A DNA stretch of 64,000 bases. Source: Kocuria dechangensis (GTDB lineage Bacteria; Actinomycetota; Actinomycetes; Actinomycetales; Micrococcaceae). Positions 40,828 through 48,301 of this stretch are shown one piece after another. The notes below the pieces were generated by a model that was not told the origin of the DNA, searched no databases, and saw only the letters and a list, made by a program, of their open reading frames with translations. Within the stretch, counting starts at the first letter, position 1, and each line of letters opens with the position of its first letter. Position numbers and translations under genes: made by a program. The stretch covers positions 124,001 to 188,000 of the forward strand of contig NZ_BMEQ01000005.1 of NCBI RefSeq assembly GCF_014636775.1, in the 5' to 3' direction.

Positions 40828-40865
40828 GTTACAGGCAGGTTCACCCGGTGTTTCGCGCGCGTGCC
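40828..40865 (-). promoter_or_regulatory. GlnR-like site upstream of ureA
   Basis: Read on the minus strand, four pentamers lie at exact 11-bp spacing: GGCAC, GAAAC, TGAAC, GTAAC. The actinobacterial GlnR pattern alternates GTNAC and GAAAC at this spacing. The second box is perfect, the first and fourth differ by one base and the third is weak. Urease genes are known GlnR targets in Streptomyces and mycobacteria. Nitrogen control here is inferred. Confidence 0.5.
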
Positions 40866-41020
40866 GGCTGCCGGACGGCGTGGGCGGTGTCCACGTCCCG
40901 GGGTGGGCGACCCCGGGACCGATCCACCCGGTGAAAAGAGCGACAGCACTGATGGTCATGCCTCCACTCCACGGTCGTATCGTGGTAGGAGTCCGCCATC
41001 GGCGTGCTCGAGGAGGTGCC

Positions 41021-41575
41021 ATGACCGTCTCGGCGGAGCCGCCTGTCCTGGTCCACGGCGAGCGTCCCCTCCCGCGGCGGCACCGTCTCCTCCGCGAGGC
41101 CGCGGGCCTGGGGGCGGCGACGGCGATCGGCTTCACGGCCGTCTACTGGACCGCGGAGGTGACGCTCGGCCTGAAGGGGTTCGCGCTGAGCACCGTGAGC
41201 CTGTTCCTCGTCCTCGTCCTCGTGATCTCCTTCCCGCTGCGGCGGCGCCGGCCGGCGTTGGCCGCACCCCGGGACCGCCCGGTCGTCACCAGGAGGGTCG
41301 GGCAGGCCGTGCGCGAGGGGCGCCTGCCCGGGGACGTCGCCTGGCGCCGGGTGTGCGCGGTGGGGGCGGCGGAGCAGCTCGGGGCGCTCGTGCTCATCGT
41401 GCCCGCCTGTGTCGTCGTGGTGTGGGCGCTGTCGGCCCTGTTCCCCGGCGCCGCGCCCTGGCTCGTCGCGGTGCTGCCCCTGGCGGTGCTGCCCCCGCTG
41501 ACCGCTCCCGCCCACCGGGGCTGGGCCTACCTGGGCCTGTACGAGGCCGAGCTCTCCCCCTCGGGGACTCTGTAG
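41021..41575 (+). CDS. Predicted four-helix membrane protein, unknown function
   Basis: 184 residues with a strong GAGGAGG four bases before the ATG. After a basic N-terminus there are two hydrophobic segments (residues 28-48 and 52-70), a basic cytoplasmic stretch ([32 protein letters not shown]), and two more segments (115-135 and 143-160). I do not recognise the family. It is divergent from the urease operon over a 262-base gap that holds the GlnR-like site and would also carry this gene's promoter. Confidence 0.75.
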   Translation: MTVSAEPPVLVHGERPLPRRHRLLREAAGLGAATAIGFTAVYWTAEVTLGLKGFALSTVSLFLVLVLVISFPLRRRRPALAAPRDRPVVTRRVGQAVREGRLPGDVAWRRVCAVGAAEQLGALVLIVPACVVVVWALSALFPGAAPWLVAVLPLAVLPPLTAPAHRGWAYLGLYEAELSPSGTL

Positions 41576-41649
41576 AGTGGAGCTGACCCGCAGTACCCTT
41601 AGCGTCGCCCTGCCGTCCGGCATCGGGGCAGGTCAGGAGGATGGTGTCC

Positions 41650-42132
41650 ATGGCATTCGGAGGCGGCCGCCTGGTGGGGGGCGTACTGGCGGCGCTGCTG
41701 CTCACGGGGTGCAGCTCCGGGTTCCCCAAGGACCCGGAGGGCACGCTCGACCGGGTCCGCGACGGCGAGCTGCGCGTGGGGATCTCCGAGAGCCCGCCCT
41801 GGGCGGAGGTCGACGACAGCGGGCGCTCCGCCGGCCTCGAGGTCGAGCTCGTGGAGGACTTCGCGGAGCGCGTCGACGCCGATGTGGTGTGGTACCCCGG
41901 CAGCGAGAGCCACCTGATCCGCTCGCTGGAGGGCGGCGACCTCGACGTCGTCGTCGCGGGCCTCACCGACACGTCCCCCTGGGAGAAGCACGCCGCCCTC
42001 ACCCGCCCGCACACGGAGATCGAGACGTGGGACGGCCGCACCGAGAAGATCGTGCTGGCCACCCGGCCGGGGGAGAACGGCTTCCTCACCGAGCTCGAGA
42101 CGTTCCTGGTGGAACGGGAGGAGGGGCGATGA
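41650..42132 (+). CDS. One-lobe substrate-binding-like lipoprotein
   Basis: 160 residues. A lipoprotein signal with lipobox LLTGC (C near residue 20) precedes a type 2 periplasmic binding motif: LRVGISESPPWAEVDDSGRSAGLEVELVEDFAERVDADVVWYPGSESHLIRSLEGGDLDVVVAGLTDTSPWEKHAALTRPH. Normal members have about 100 more residues forming lobe 2 before a terminal GENGFLTELETFL; here lobe 1 runs straight into that ending. The start at 41650 has GGAGG nine bases away; ATG 41641 is too close to it. It overlaps the next gene as ATGA, so it is coupled to a cation transporter and not to an ABC transporter. Confidence 0.8.
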   Translation: MAFGGGRLVGGVLAALLLTGCSSGFPKDPEGTLDRVRDGELRVGISESPPWAEVDDSGRSAGLEVELVEDFAERVDADVVWYPGSESHLIRSLEGGDLDVVVAGLTDTSPWEKHAALTRPHTEIETWDGRTEKIVLATRPGENGFLTELETFLVEREEGR

Positions 42133-43112
42133 CGCCGACCGGGACGAAGGCACGGTTCGGGTCGACGGAGCTCACCGACGGCCAGGCGCGCACCCTGGCC
42201 CGCGCGGTGCGCCTGGAGTGGATCACCGTCGGGGTGCTCGCCGTGACCGTGACCGTCGTGGCGCTCGTCGCCGGGCAGTCCCAGGCGATGAAGGTCGCCT
42301 GGATCGAGGACTCGCTCTCGTTCCTGCCGCCTCTCGCCTTCCTCGTGGCGGTCCGCATCGCCGGCCGGCGCCCGACGCCGCGCCACCCCTACGGCTACCA
42401 CCGCTCCGTGGGCGTGGGCCACCTCGTGGCGGCGGTCGCGCTCCTGGCGATGGGTGCTGTCCTGGTGGTCGACTCGGGCTCCGGGCTGCTCACGGGGGAG
42501 CGGCCCCCGATCGGTGTCACCAGCCTGTTCGGTGTGCCGGTGTGGTCCGGCTGGCTGATGGTGGTGGCGATGACGCTCACCAGCGTCCCGCCGGTGGTCC
42601 TCGGCCGGATGAAGCTGAAGCTGGCCGAGGAGCTGCACGACAAGGTGCTCTACGCCGACGCGGACATGAACAAGGCCGACTGGATGACCGGCCTCGCCAC
42701 GGTCGCGGGCGTACTGGGCATCGGCCTGGGCCTGTGGTGGGCGGACGCCGTGGCGGCCCTCGTGGTCTCCGCGTCGATCCTCAAGGACGGGGCCACGAAC
42801 CTCAAGGGGGCCGTGGCCGACCTCGTGGACTTCCGTCCCACCACCTACGACGACGCCGCCCCGCACCCCCTCGTCGGCCAGCTGGAGACGGTGCTGCGCC
42901 AGCTGCCCTGGGTGCGCGACGCCGGCGTCCGGGTCCGGGACGAGGGCCACGTCTTCCACGTGGAGGGCTTCGTGGTCCCCGCCGAGGGCGTCGTCCCGAC
43001 GCTGGAGCAGCTCGCGGCCGCCCGGAAGCGCTGCGCGGACCTGGACTGGAAGATCGAGGACGTCGTGCTCGCCCCCGTGGCGGAGCTCCCGGAGGACCAG
43101 GTCCCGCGCTGA
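42129..43112 (+). CDS. Cation diffusion facilitator-like transporter
   Basis: 327 residues, about five to six membrane segments, and a soluble C-terminal domain from residue 235. Features of the CDF fold: an acidic residue in the second helix region (WIEDSLSFLPPLAF), a histidine-rich loop (RHPYGYHRSVGVGHLVAAVALLAMG), and ADADMNKADWMTGLATVAGVLGIGLGLWWADAVAALVVSASILKDG, where the D/D positions resemble the HxxxD/DxxxD metal sites. Zinc, iron or manganese export is typical of the family; the ion is not clear. It is translationally coupled to the one-lobe binding lipoprotein, an unusual partnership. Confidence 0.85.
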   Translation: MTPTGTKARFGSTELTDGQARTLARAVRLEWITVGVLAVTVTVVALVAGQSQAMKVAWIEDSLSFLPPLAFLVAVRIAGRRPTPRHPYGYHRSVGVGHLVAAVALLAMGAVLVVDSGSGLLTGERPPIGVTSLFGVPVWSGWLMVVAMTLTSVPPVVLGRMKLKLAEELHDKVLYADADMNKADWMTGLATVAGVLGIGLGLWWADAVAALVVSASILKDGATNLKGAVADLVDFRPTTYDDAAPHPLVGQLETVLRQLPWVRDAGVRVRDEGHVFHVEGFVVPAEGVVPTLEQLAAARKRCADLDWKIEDVVLAPVAELPEDQVPR

Positions 43113-43131
43113 CGCGACCCCTCGGCGGGGC

Positions 43132-44715
43132 TCAGATCCGCAGGTGGACCAGGCTGGGCCCCTTCACGGCGAGCGCCTCGGTCACCTTCTCGGCGAGGGT
43201 CTCCCGGGTGGCCTCGAGCCCGACGGCGCCGAACGCCTCCGCGAGCGCCGGCCAGTCCGGCTGCCGCAGGTCCACGGCGAGGGGGTCGATGCCCCGGTCC
43301 GCCATGTTCTGCCGGATCTCGCCGTAGCCGCCGTTGTCCACGCAGACGATCGGCAGGTCCAGCCCGAGCTCCACGGCCGTCATGAGCTCCTGGATCGAGA
43401 ACATCAGCGCGCCGTCGCCCACCAGGCACAGCACGGGCCGCTCCGGGGCCGCGAGCTTCGCCCCGATCGAGGCGGGCAGCCCGTAGCCCAGCGTCGCGTA
43501 GGTCCCCATGTACAGCAGGGAGTGGGGGAGCCGGGCGCGGAAGAACGTCGTCGAGCCCATGTAGGTGACCTGCGAGGAGTCCCCGCCGATGATCGTGTCC
43601 TCGGGCACCACGGCCATGATCGCCTCGTTGAGGGCGGCGAGGTCGGGGGCCCAGCGGCGGGCCTCGTCGTCCATCCGGGCGAAGACCTCGGCGAGGTCCC
43701 GCGGCTCGCGCGGCTCCAGGTGGCCGAGGGCCTCGATCAGCTGCGGCACGACGGCCGCGGAGTTGCCCGGCAGCTCGATGTCCGGGTCGAGGTTGCACAG
43801 CATCTGGTCCCGCATGATGTCCATGCGCACGATCGGCCCGGCGGGGGTGACGTCCCCGCCCCACAGCTCGGCCTCGCCCACCTTGGAGCCGACCACCAGC
43901 AGGGCGTCGGCCGAGCGCAGGAACTCGTGGGCGGTGGACAGCCGCAGGTCCGCCCCGAGGGAGAGCCGGTGCCGCTCCGGGATGGCCCCCTTGCCGTTGG
44001 TCGTGGTGATCACCGGGGCCTCGAGCAGCTCGGCGAGCTCGAGCAGCCGCTCCCCGGCGGGCAGCGAGCCGCCGCCCGCCAGGATCACGGGGCGGCGGGC
44101 GGCGCGCAGGACCTCGGCGGCGCGGCGCACGTCGTCGGCCGGCGCCGGCTGCGGGGCGCCCAGCGGCCGCGGGGCCACCTGCCGGTCGGTGCACTCCAGC
44201 TCCGCCTCGAGGACGTCCAGGGGGATCTCGATGTGCACCGGCCGGGGCCGCGAGTGGGTGAAGTCCCGGAAGGCGTCGTGGACCATCGTGACGGCCTCCG
44301 CGCCGCTGGTGACGCGGCGGCTGCGCCCCACGATCGCGTCGACGGCCGCCGACGGGTTCTTCGTCTCGTGCAGCGACCCGATGTCCCGGAAGTCCTGGCC
44401 CAGCGGCCGGCCCGGCGAGAGCAGGATCATGGGCCGGGACTCGGCGTAGGCGGTGGCCGCCCCGGAGAGGGAGTTCAGCAGGCCCGGGCCGGAGGTGGTG
44501 ATCACGACCCCCGGCAGCCCGGAGACCTGGCTCCACCCGTCGGCCCCGTAGGCGGCGCCCTGCTCGTGGCGGGTCGTGATCGCCCGGATGCCCAGCTCCC
44601 GGAGCGGGCGGTAGAACTCCAGCGAGTGGGTGCCGGGGATGCCGAAGACCGTGTCGATCCCGTAGCCCCGGAGGGTCTCCAGCACGGCGCGGGCCGTGGT
44701 CCTGCGGGCGGTCAC
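43132..44715 (-). CDS. ThDP-dependent decarboxylase, resembling 2-ketoarginine decarboxylase (AruI)
   Basis: 527 residues of the acetolactate synthase superfamily. Unlike Gcl it keeps the catalytic glutamate (E51 in RHEQGAAYGADG). The ThDP motif GDGALMFSIQELMTAVELGLDLPIVCVDNGGYGEIRQ lies near residues 440-476. The opening (LETLRGYGIDTVFGIPGTHSLEFYRPL) and GSLHETKNPSAAVD fit proteins annotated as 5-guanidino-2-oxopentanoate decarboxylase, as I recall. An ureohydrolase and an aminotransferase nearby would complete a transaminase route for arginine. The GTG start has no ribosome site; a 16-codon leader ends on it as GTGA. A plain acetolactate synthase or benzoylformate decarboxylase-like role is the alternative. 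Confidence 0.72.
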   Translation of the reverse strand: MTARRTTARAVLETLRGYGIDTVFGIPGTHSLEFYRPLRELGIRAITTRHEQGAAYGADGWSQVSGLPGVVITTSGPGLLNSLSGAATAYAESRPMILLSPGRPLGQDFRDIGSLHETKNPSAAVDAIVGRSRRVTSGAEAVTMVHDAFRDFTHSRPRPVHIEIPLDVLEAELECTDRQVAPRPLGAPQPAPADDVRRAAEVLRAARRPVILAGGGSLPAGERLLELAELLEAPVITTTNGKGAIPERHRLSLGADLRLSTAHEFLRSADALLVVGSKVGEAELWGGDVTPAGPIVRMDIMRDQMLCNLDPDIELPGNSAAVVPQLIEALGHLEPREPRDLAEVFARMDDEARRWAPDLAALNEAIMAVVPEDTIIGGDSSQVTYMGSTTFFRARLPHSLLYMGTYATLGYGLPASIGAKLAAPERPVLCLVGDGALMFSIQELMTAVELGLDLPIVCVDNGGYGEIRQNMADRGIDPLAVDLRQPDWPALAEAFGAVGLEATRETLAEKVTEALAVKGPSLVHLRI

Positions 44716-44762
44716 GGACGGGCCGCCGTGGTGGTCGGCGGCGTGACGACGAGGACGTTCAT
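44712..44762 (-). CDS. 16-residue leader ORF before the ThDP decarboxylase
   Basis: ATG at 44762 opens MNVLVVTPPTTTAARP and stops with a TGA that overlaps the decarboxylase GTG (GTGA). The larger gene lacks a ribosome site, so termination-reinitiation from this leader is plausible. The leader's own upstream region has only a weak purine tract. It carries two prolines and a run of three threonines but no clear attenuator structure was found. Confidence 0.35.
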   Translation of the reverse strand: MNVLVVTPPTTTAARP

Positions 44763-44807
44763 GGGCCGGGCTCGTTCCCGGGGCGCGGGCCGGCGCCCCT
44801 GCGGTCG

Positions 44808-44860
44808 CGTGGGAGAAAAGTTGCATGGGAGAAAGTTGCATGGGAGAAACAGGAGTTGTC
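44808..44860. promoter_or_regulatory. Repeated operator-like element upstream of the ThDP decarboxylase
   Basis: Three near-copies of GTTGCATGGGAGAAA-type units follow each other at 15-16 bp. The last one, at 44833-44860, runs on into AGTTGTC. That last 28-base stretch is almost the same as 50791-50819, sharing AAGTTGC, GAGAAACA and AGTTGTC in order. It sits about 70-100 bases upstream of the decarboxylase leader, in the promoter region. The XRE-cupin regulator at 50903 is a plausible ligand by location only. Confidence 0.6.
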
Positions 44861-44923
44861 GCACATCGTAGGGGCCGGCGCACGTGCTGGGAACCGGTCC
44901 GGTCGGTCACGGCGGGGTGGACG

Positions 44924-44955
44924 CGGCGGGCTCCGGCACCCGCCGGAGCCCGCCG
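44924..44955 (-). terminator. Perfect 14-bp hairpin after the amine oxidase
   Basis: Positions 44924-44937 pair exactly with 44942-44955 around a 4-base loop, starting 3 bases beyond the amine oxidase stop. It isolates the permease-amine oxidase operon from the decarboxylase unit. Confidence 0.82.
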
Positions 44956-44958
44956 GGC

Positions 44959-46659
44959 TCAGTCCAGGCTGATCGGCCCGAGCTCCTCGAGGAGGTCCCC
45001 GGGCCCGGGGTTGCCGGGGGCGCTGACGCCCCCGAGGTGCTTCACGACTCCCCACACGGCGTTGAGCCCGGTGGTGACGGCGCCCTCGGCCCAGCCCGCG
45101 GTGAAGGAGATGTCGTCGCCGGCCAGGAAGATCCCGCGCTGGTGCTCCGGCAGCCCGTCCTGGGCGAAGTGCGTGAACAGGCGCTGCTGGTAGCGGTAGT
45201 GGCCGGGGAGGTTCGCCTTGAACGCCCCCATGAAGTTGGGGTCCGACTCCCAGGAGACCGTGATGGGCTCCCCCACGATGTGGGACGCGATGTCCACGCC
45301 GGGGTAGATCTGCTCGAGCGAGTGCAGCATCAGCTCGACCCGCCCGTCGGCGTCGAGGGCCAGCCACTTCAGGGCGTCGTCGTTCCAGGTGTAGGACAGC
45401 AGGATCACGGCGGGCTTGTCCGGCCCGTCGTCGAGCAGGTACGTGGCCCGCGGGAGCCGGTCGGTCAGCGTCATGCTCAGGACGTCGCGCCCGGTGCCCG
45501 GGTCGACGTCCTTCCAGAAGGGCCGGTCCACCATGACGAACGTCTTGGAGGACTGCATGTAGTGGGAGCGCTCCATGGCGGTCCAGAGGCGGGCCGGGAA
45601 GAGGCCCTCCTCGGTGTGGATCCGCGTGGACAGCAGCCACGACTGGCACGTCGAGACGACGGCGGGGTACTGCGCGGCGCGGCCCCACTTCTCCTCGATC
45701 CGGAAGTCGCCCACGCCGCCGCCGGCCCCGGGCGGACGGGTGATCCGTGCGACGGCGCCGCGGGGCGAGCCGCCGTGCAGGGAGGCCAGGGACGTCCCCG
45801 CGGGCCAGTGGACGAGGTCCTCGGGCGCGTGGTGCCAGAGGGCCTCGGGCAGGCGCTGGGCGCCGCCGACGATGCTGCGGTGGCCGTCGTCGGCGTCGGT
45901 GTAGACGACCCGGAGGATCTCGAGGATCGAGTTCGGGAAGTCGGTGTCCCAGCCGCCCGTCCCGAAGCCGACCTGCCCGAAGGCCTCGCGGTGGTCGAAC
46001 CCGGCCTCCTTGAAGGCCCTGCTGGCCGCGATGAAGCCGTAGAACGTCTGCTCGTCCAGGTCCCGGACCAGGACGTTCCACAGCTGCTTGATCCGGCCGG
46101 TGTCACGGGCCCTGATGGCCTCCTGCATCTGCCGGAACTGGGCGCCGTCGTCGACCGCGTCGTGCCAGGCCTCGGCCACCTCGTGGAAGAACGCCGGCAG
46201 GTCCTCGGGGGTGCGGGCGTAGTGGGCCTTCCCGCCGAGCTCGATGACGGTGCTGGAGGTGGCGTCGGAGAGGGGGTTGGGGAACGCCTCGGTCCGCAGC
46301 CCGAGCTTGTCCACGTAGTGGTAGAAGGAGCGCCCGGAGACGGGGAACCGCATCCCGCCCAGGTCGGCGGTCACGGAGGGCGCCCCGGCGAAGGACCGGG
46401 TCTTCAGCCGCCCGCCGATCTCCCCGGCCTCGTGCACGACAGGGCACAGCCCCAGCTTCATGAGCTCGTAGGCCGTCACCAGGCCGGAGAGCCCCGCCCC
46501 GATCACCGCGACCTTCGTGCCCCGCGCGGCCTCCGGGATGCTGCCGAGCCCCGAGGGGTGCTGGAGGTAGGTGTCGTAGCCGAACGGGAAGTCCGGGTTC
46601 AGCATGGTGACCGGCGCGGTGCCGGGCCCGGAGTGGTTGATGTCCGTTGCGATGGTCAC
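44959..46659 (-). CDS. Flavin amine oxidase / L-amino acid 2-monooxygenase-like
   Basis: 566 residues. FAD motif VAVIGAGLSGLVTAYELMKLGLCPVVHEAGEIGGRLKTR at 49-87, a substrate-domain stretch ADLGGMRFPVSGRSFYHYVDKLGL, and the C-terminal FAD motif IFLAGDDISFTAGWAEGAVTTGLNAVW near 520. Length and motifs resemble tryptophan 2-monooxygenase and arginine 2-monooxygenase, which turn an amino acid into its amide. A nitrilase-family amidase and an ureohydrolase in the same cluster favour arginine, giving 4-guanidinobutyramide. An ordinary oxidase making a keto acid is possible. The GTG start overlaps the permease stop (GTGA) and has AAGGAC upstream. Confidence 0.8.
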   Translation of the reverse strand: MTIATDINHSGPGTAPVTMLNPDFPFGYDTYLQHPSGLGSIPEAARGTKVAVIGAGLSGLVTAYELMKLGLCPVVHEAGEIGGRLKTRSFAGAPSVTADLGGMRFPVSGRSFYHYVDKLGLRTEAFPNPLSDATSSTVIELGGKAHYARTPEDLPAFFHEVAEAWHDAVDDGAQFRQMQEAIRARDTGRIKQLWNVLVRDLDEQTFYGFIAASRAFKEAGFDHREAFGQVGFGTGGWDTDFPNSILEILRVVYTDADDGHRSIVGGAQRLPEALWHHAPEDLVHWPAGTSLASLHGGSPRGAVARITRPPGAGGGVGDFRIEEKWGRAAQYPAVVSTCQSWLLSTRIHTEEGLFPARLWTAMERSHYMQSSKTFVMVDRPFWKDVDPGTGRDVLSMTLTDRLPRATYLLDDGPDKPAVILLSYTWNDDALKWLALDADGRVELMLHSLEQIYPGVDIASHIVGEPITVSWESDPNFMGAFKANLPGHYRYQQRLFTHFAQDGLPEHQRGIFLAGDDISFTAGWAEGAVTTGLNAVWGVVKHLGGVSAPGNPGPGDLLEELGPISLD

Positions 46660-48203
46660 TGGTCGTCCTTCACGGTCTCGCGGGTGGGGGTGCGTGCGCC
46701 GGCGGAGGCGGCGGCGTCCGTCGGGGAGGAGGCGGAGGCCTCAACGTACTCGTCGTCGGTCATGGCCGCCACGGTGGAGTGCCGCCGCCCGTAGCCGAGG
46801 TACACGGCCGCGCCGAGGGCCATCCACAGGACGAACACCACCCAGGTGCTGCCGCCGAGGTTCACCATGAGGAGCACGCACATGGTCACGGCCAGGATCG
46901 GCGTCAGCGGGAACAGCGGGACGCGGAAGGTGCGCGGCAGGTCGGGGCGGCGCCGGCGCAGGTCGATGACGGCCAGGCTGACGAGGCTGAAGGCGAACAG
47001 GGTGCCGATGCTCGTGGCGTCGGCGAGCTCCCCCAGCGGGACGAGCCCGGCGGCGGCCGCGATGACTCCGCCGGTGATCAGCGTGTTGGCGACCGGGGTG
47101 CCGGTGCGGGCGGAGACCCTGCCGAAGACCGGCGGGACGAGCCCGTCCCGGGACATGGCCATCAGGATGCGGGTCTGCCCGTAGAGGACGACGAGCACGA
47201 TGCTGACGATCGCGATGACGGCGCCGACGGCGAACACCAGCGACATCCACGAGCTGCCGGTGACCTCCTGGAGGATCCGCACAAGAGCGGCCTCCTGGCC
47301 GTCGAACCAGCCCCAGGGGCGGGCCCCCACGGCGGCCAGCGCCACCAGGATGTAGAGGGACGTGATGAGCGCCATGGACAGGATGATCGCGCGCGGCAGG
47401 TCCCGCTGGGGGTTGCGGGCCTCGTCGCCGGCGGTGGAGGCCGCGTCGAACCCGATGTAGGAGAAGAACAGCCTCGAGGCCGCCGCGGTGACGCCGGCGG
47501 AGCCCATCGGCAGCAGCGGGGCGAAGTTGCGGGAGTCGAAGGCCGTGAAGGCCACCAGGACGAAGAACAGGAGGACGACGATCTTCAGGACCACCAGCAC
47601 GGTGTTGACCAGCGCGCTCTCCCGCGCCCCCCGGATCAGCAGGACGGTGGCCAGGAGCACGACGGCCACGGCCGGGACGTTGAACACCCCACCGTCGCCG
47701 GGCGGCTGGATGAGGGCCTCCGGGAGCGTCACGCCGAAGGTCGTCGCGATCTCCGTGAGGTACTCGCCCGCGCCCACGGCGATGGCCGCCACGGACACCG
47801 CGTACTCGAGCAGCAGGCACCAGCCGCAGATCCAGGCCAGGCCCTCGCCCATCGTCGCGTAGGTGTAGGAGTAGCTGGAGCCCGAGACGGGCACGGCACC
47901 CGCCATCTCCGCGTAGGACAGGGCGGAGAGCATGGCGGCGACCCCGGCCACGACGAACGAGATCCATACCGCCGGGCCCGCGATGGGGACCGCGTCCCCG
48001 AGGACCACGAAGATGCCCGTGCCGAGCGTGGCCCCCACGCTGATCATCGTCAGCTGGAGGAGGCCGAAGCTCCTGATGAGCCCGGTGCTGGCGGTGTCCG
48101 AGTCCCGCACCATCTGCTGCAGCGGCTTGCGCCGGGTCAGCTGGTGGCCCAGCCGGAGGGCGGGGCCGGAGCGCTGCTGCTGTGCTGTGGGTGTCATGGT
48201 CAT
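46656..48203 (-). CDS. APC-family amino acid permease (cationic amino acid transporter-like)
   Basis: 515 residues and about twelve to fourteen membrane segments. The family opening LQLTMISVGATLGTGIFVVLGDAVPIAGPAVWISF lies near residues 48-82, and FFSYIGFDAASTAGDEARNPQRDLPRAII near 265-293 is the APC helix-6/7 signature of the cationic amino acid transporter subgroup. It is co-transcribed with the amine oxidase through a GTGA overlap, so its cargo is probably that enzyme's substrate; arginine fits. The first ATG (48203) is chosen over 48197. It is divergent from the PucR gene over 98 bases, which likely hold the PucR-controlled promoter. Confidence 0.9.
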   Translation of the reverse strand: MTMTPTAQQQRSGPALRLGHQLTRRKPLQQMVRDSDTASTGLIRSFGLLQLTMISVGATLGTGIFVVLGDAVPIAGPAVWISFVVAGVAAMLSALSYAEMAGAVPVSGSSYSYTYATMGEGLAWICGWCLLLEYAVSVAAIAVGAGEYLTEIATTFGVTLPEALIQPPGDGGVFNVPAVAVVLLATVLLIRGARESALVNTVLVVLKIVVLLFFVLVAFTAFDSRNFAPLLPMGSAGVTAAASRLFFSYIGFDAASTAGDEARNPQRDLPRAIILSMALITSLYILVALAAVGARPWGWFDGQEAALVRILQEVTGSSWMSLVFAVGAVIAIVSIVLVVLYGQTRILMAMSRDGLVPPVFGRVSARTGTPVANTLITGGVIAAAAGLVPLGELADATSIGTLFAFSLVSLAVIDLRRRRPDLPRTFRVPLFPLTPILAVTMCVLLMVNLGGSTWVVFVLWMALGAAVYLGYGRRHSTVAAMTDDEYVEASASSPTDAAASAGARTPTRETVKDDQ

Positions 48204-48301
48204 GGAGGCGTCCCTTTCGACGAGCGGCCTGCGGGTCCCCACAAACCCTAGGGATGTGACGGCAGTCTCAGTCGGGACGGAATGACTTAGAATCCCTCTC
48301 C

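Noticed and set aside
38455-41586. Plus-strand open frame of over 1000 codons opposite the urease genes
   Set aside because: It is an antisense shadow of ureABC and continues into unrelated sequence. No domain or ribosome site supports it.
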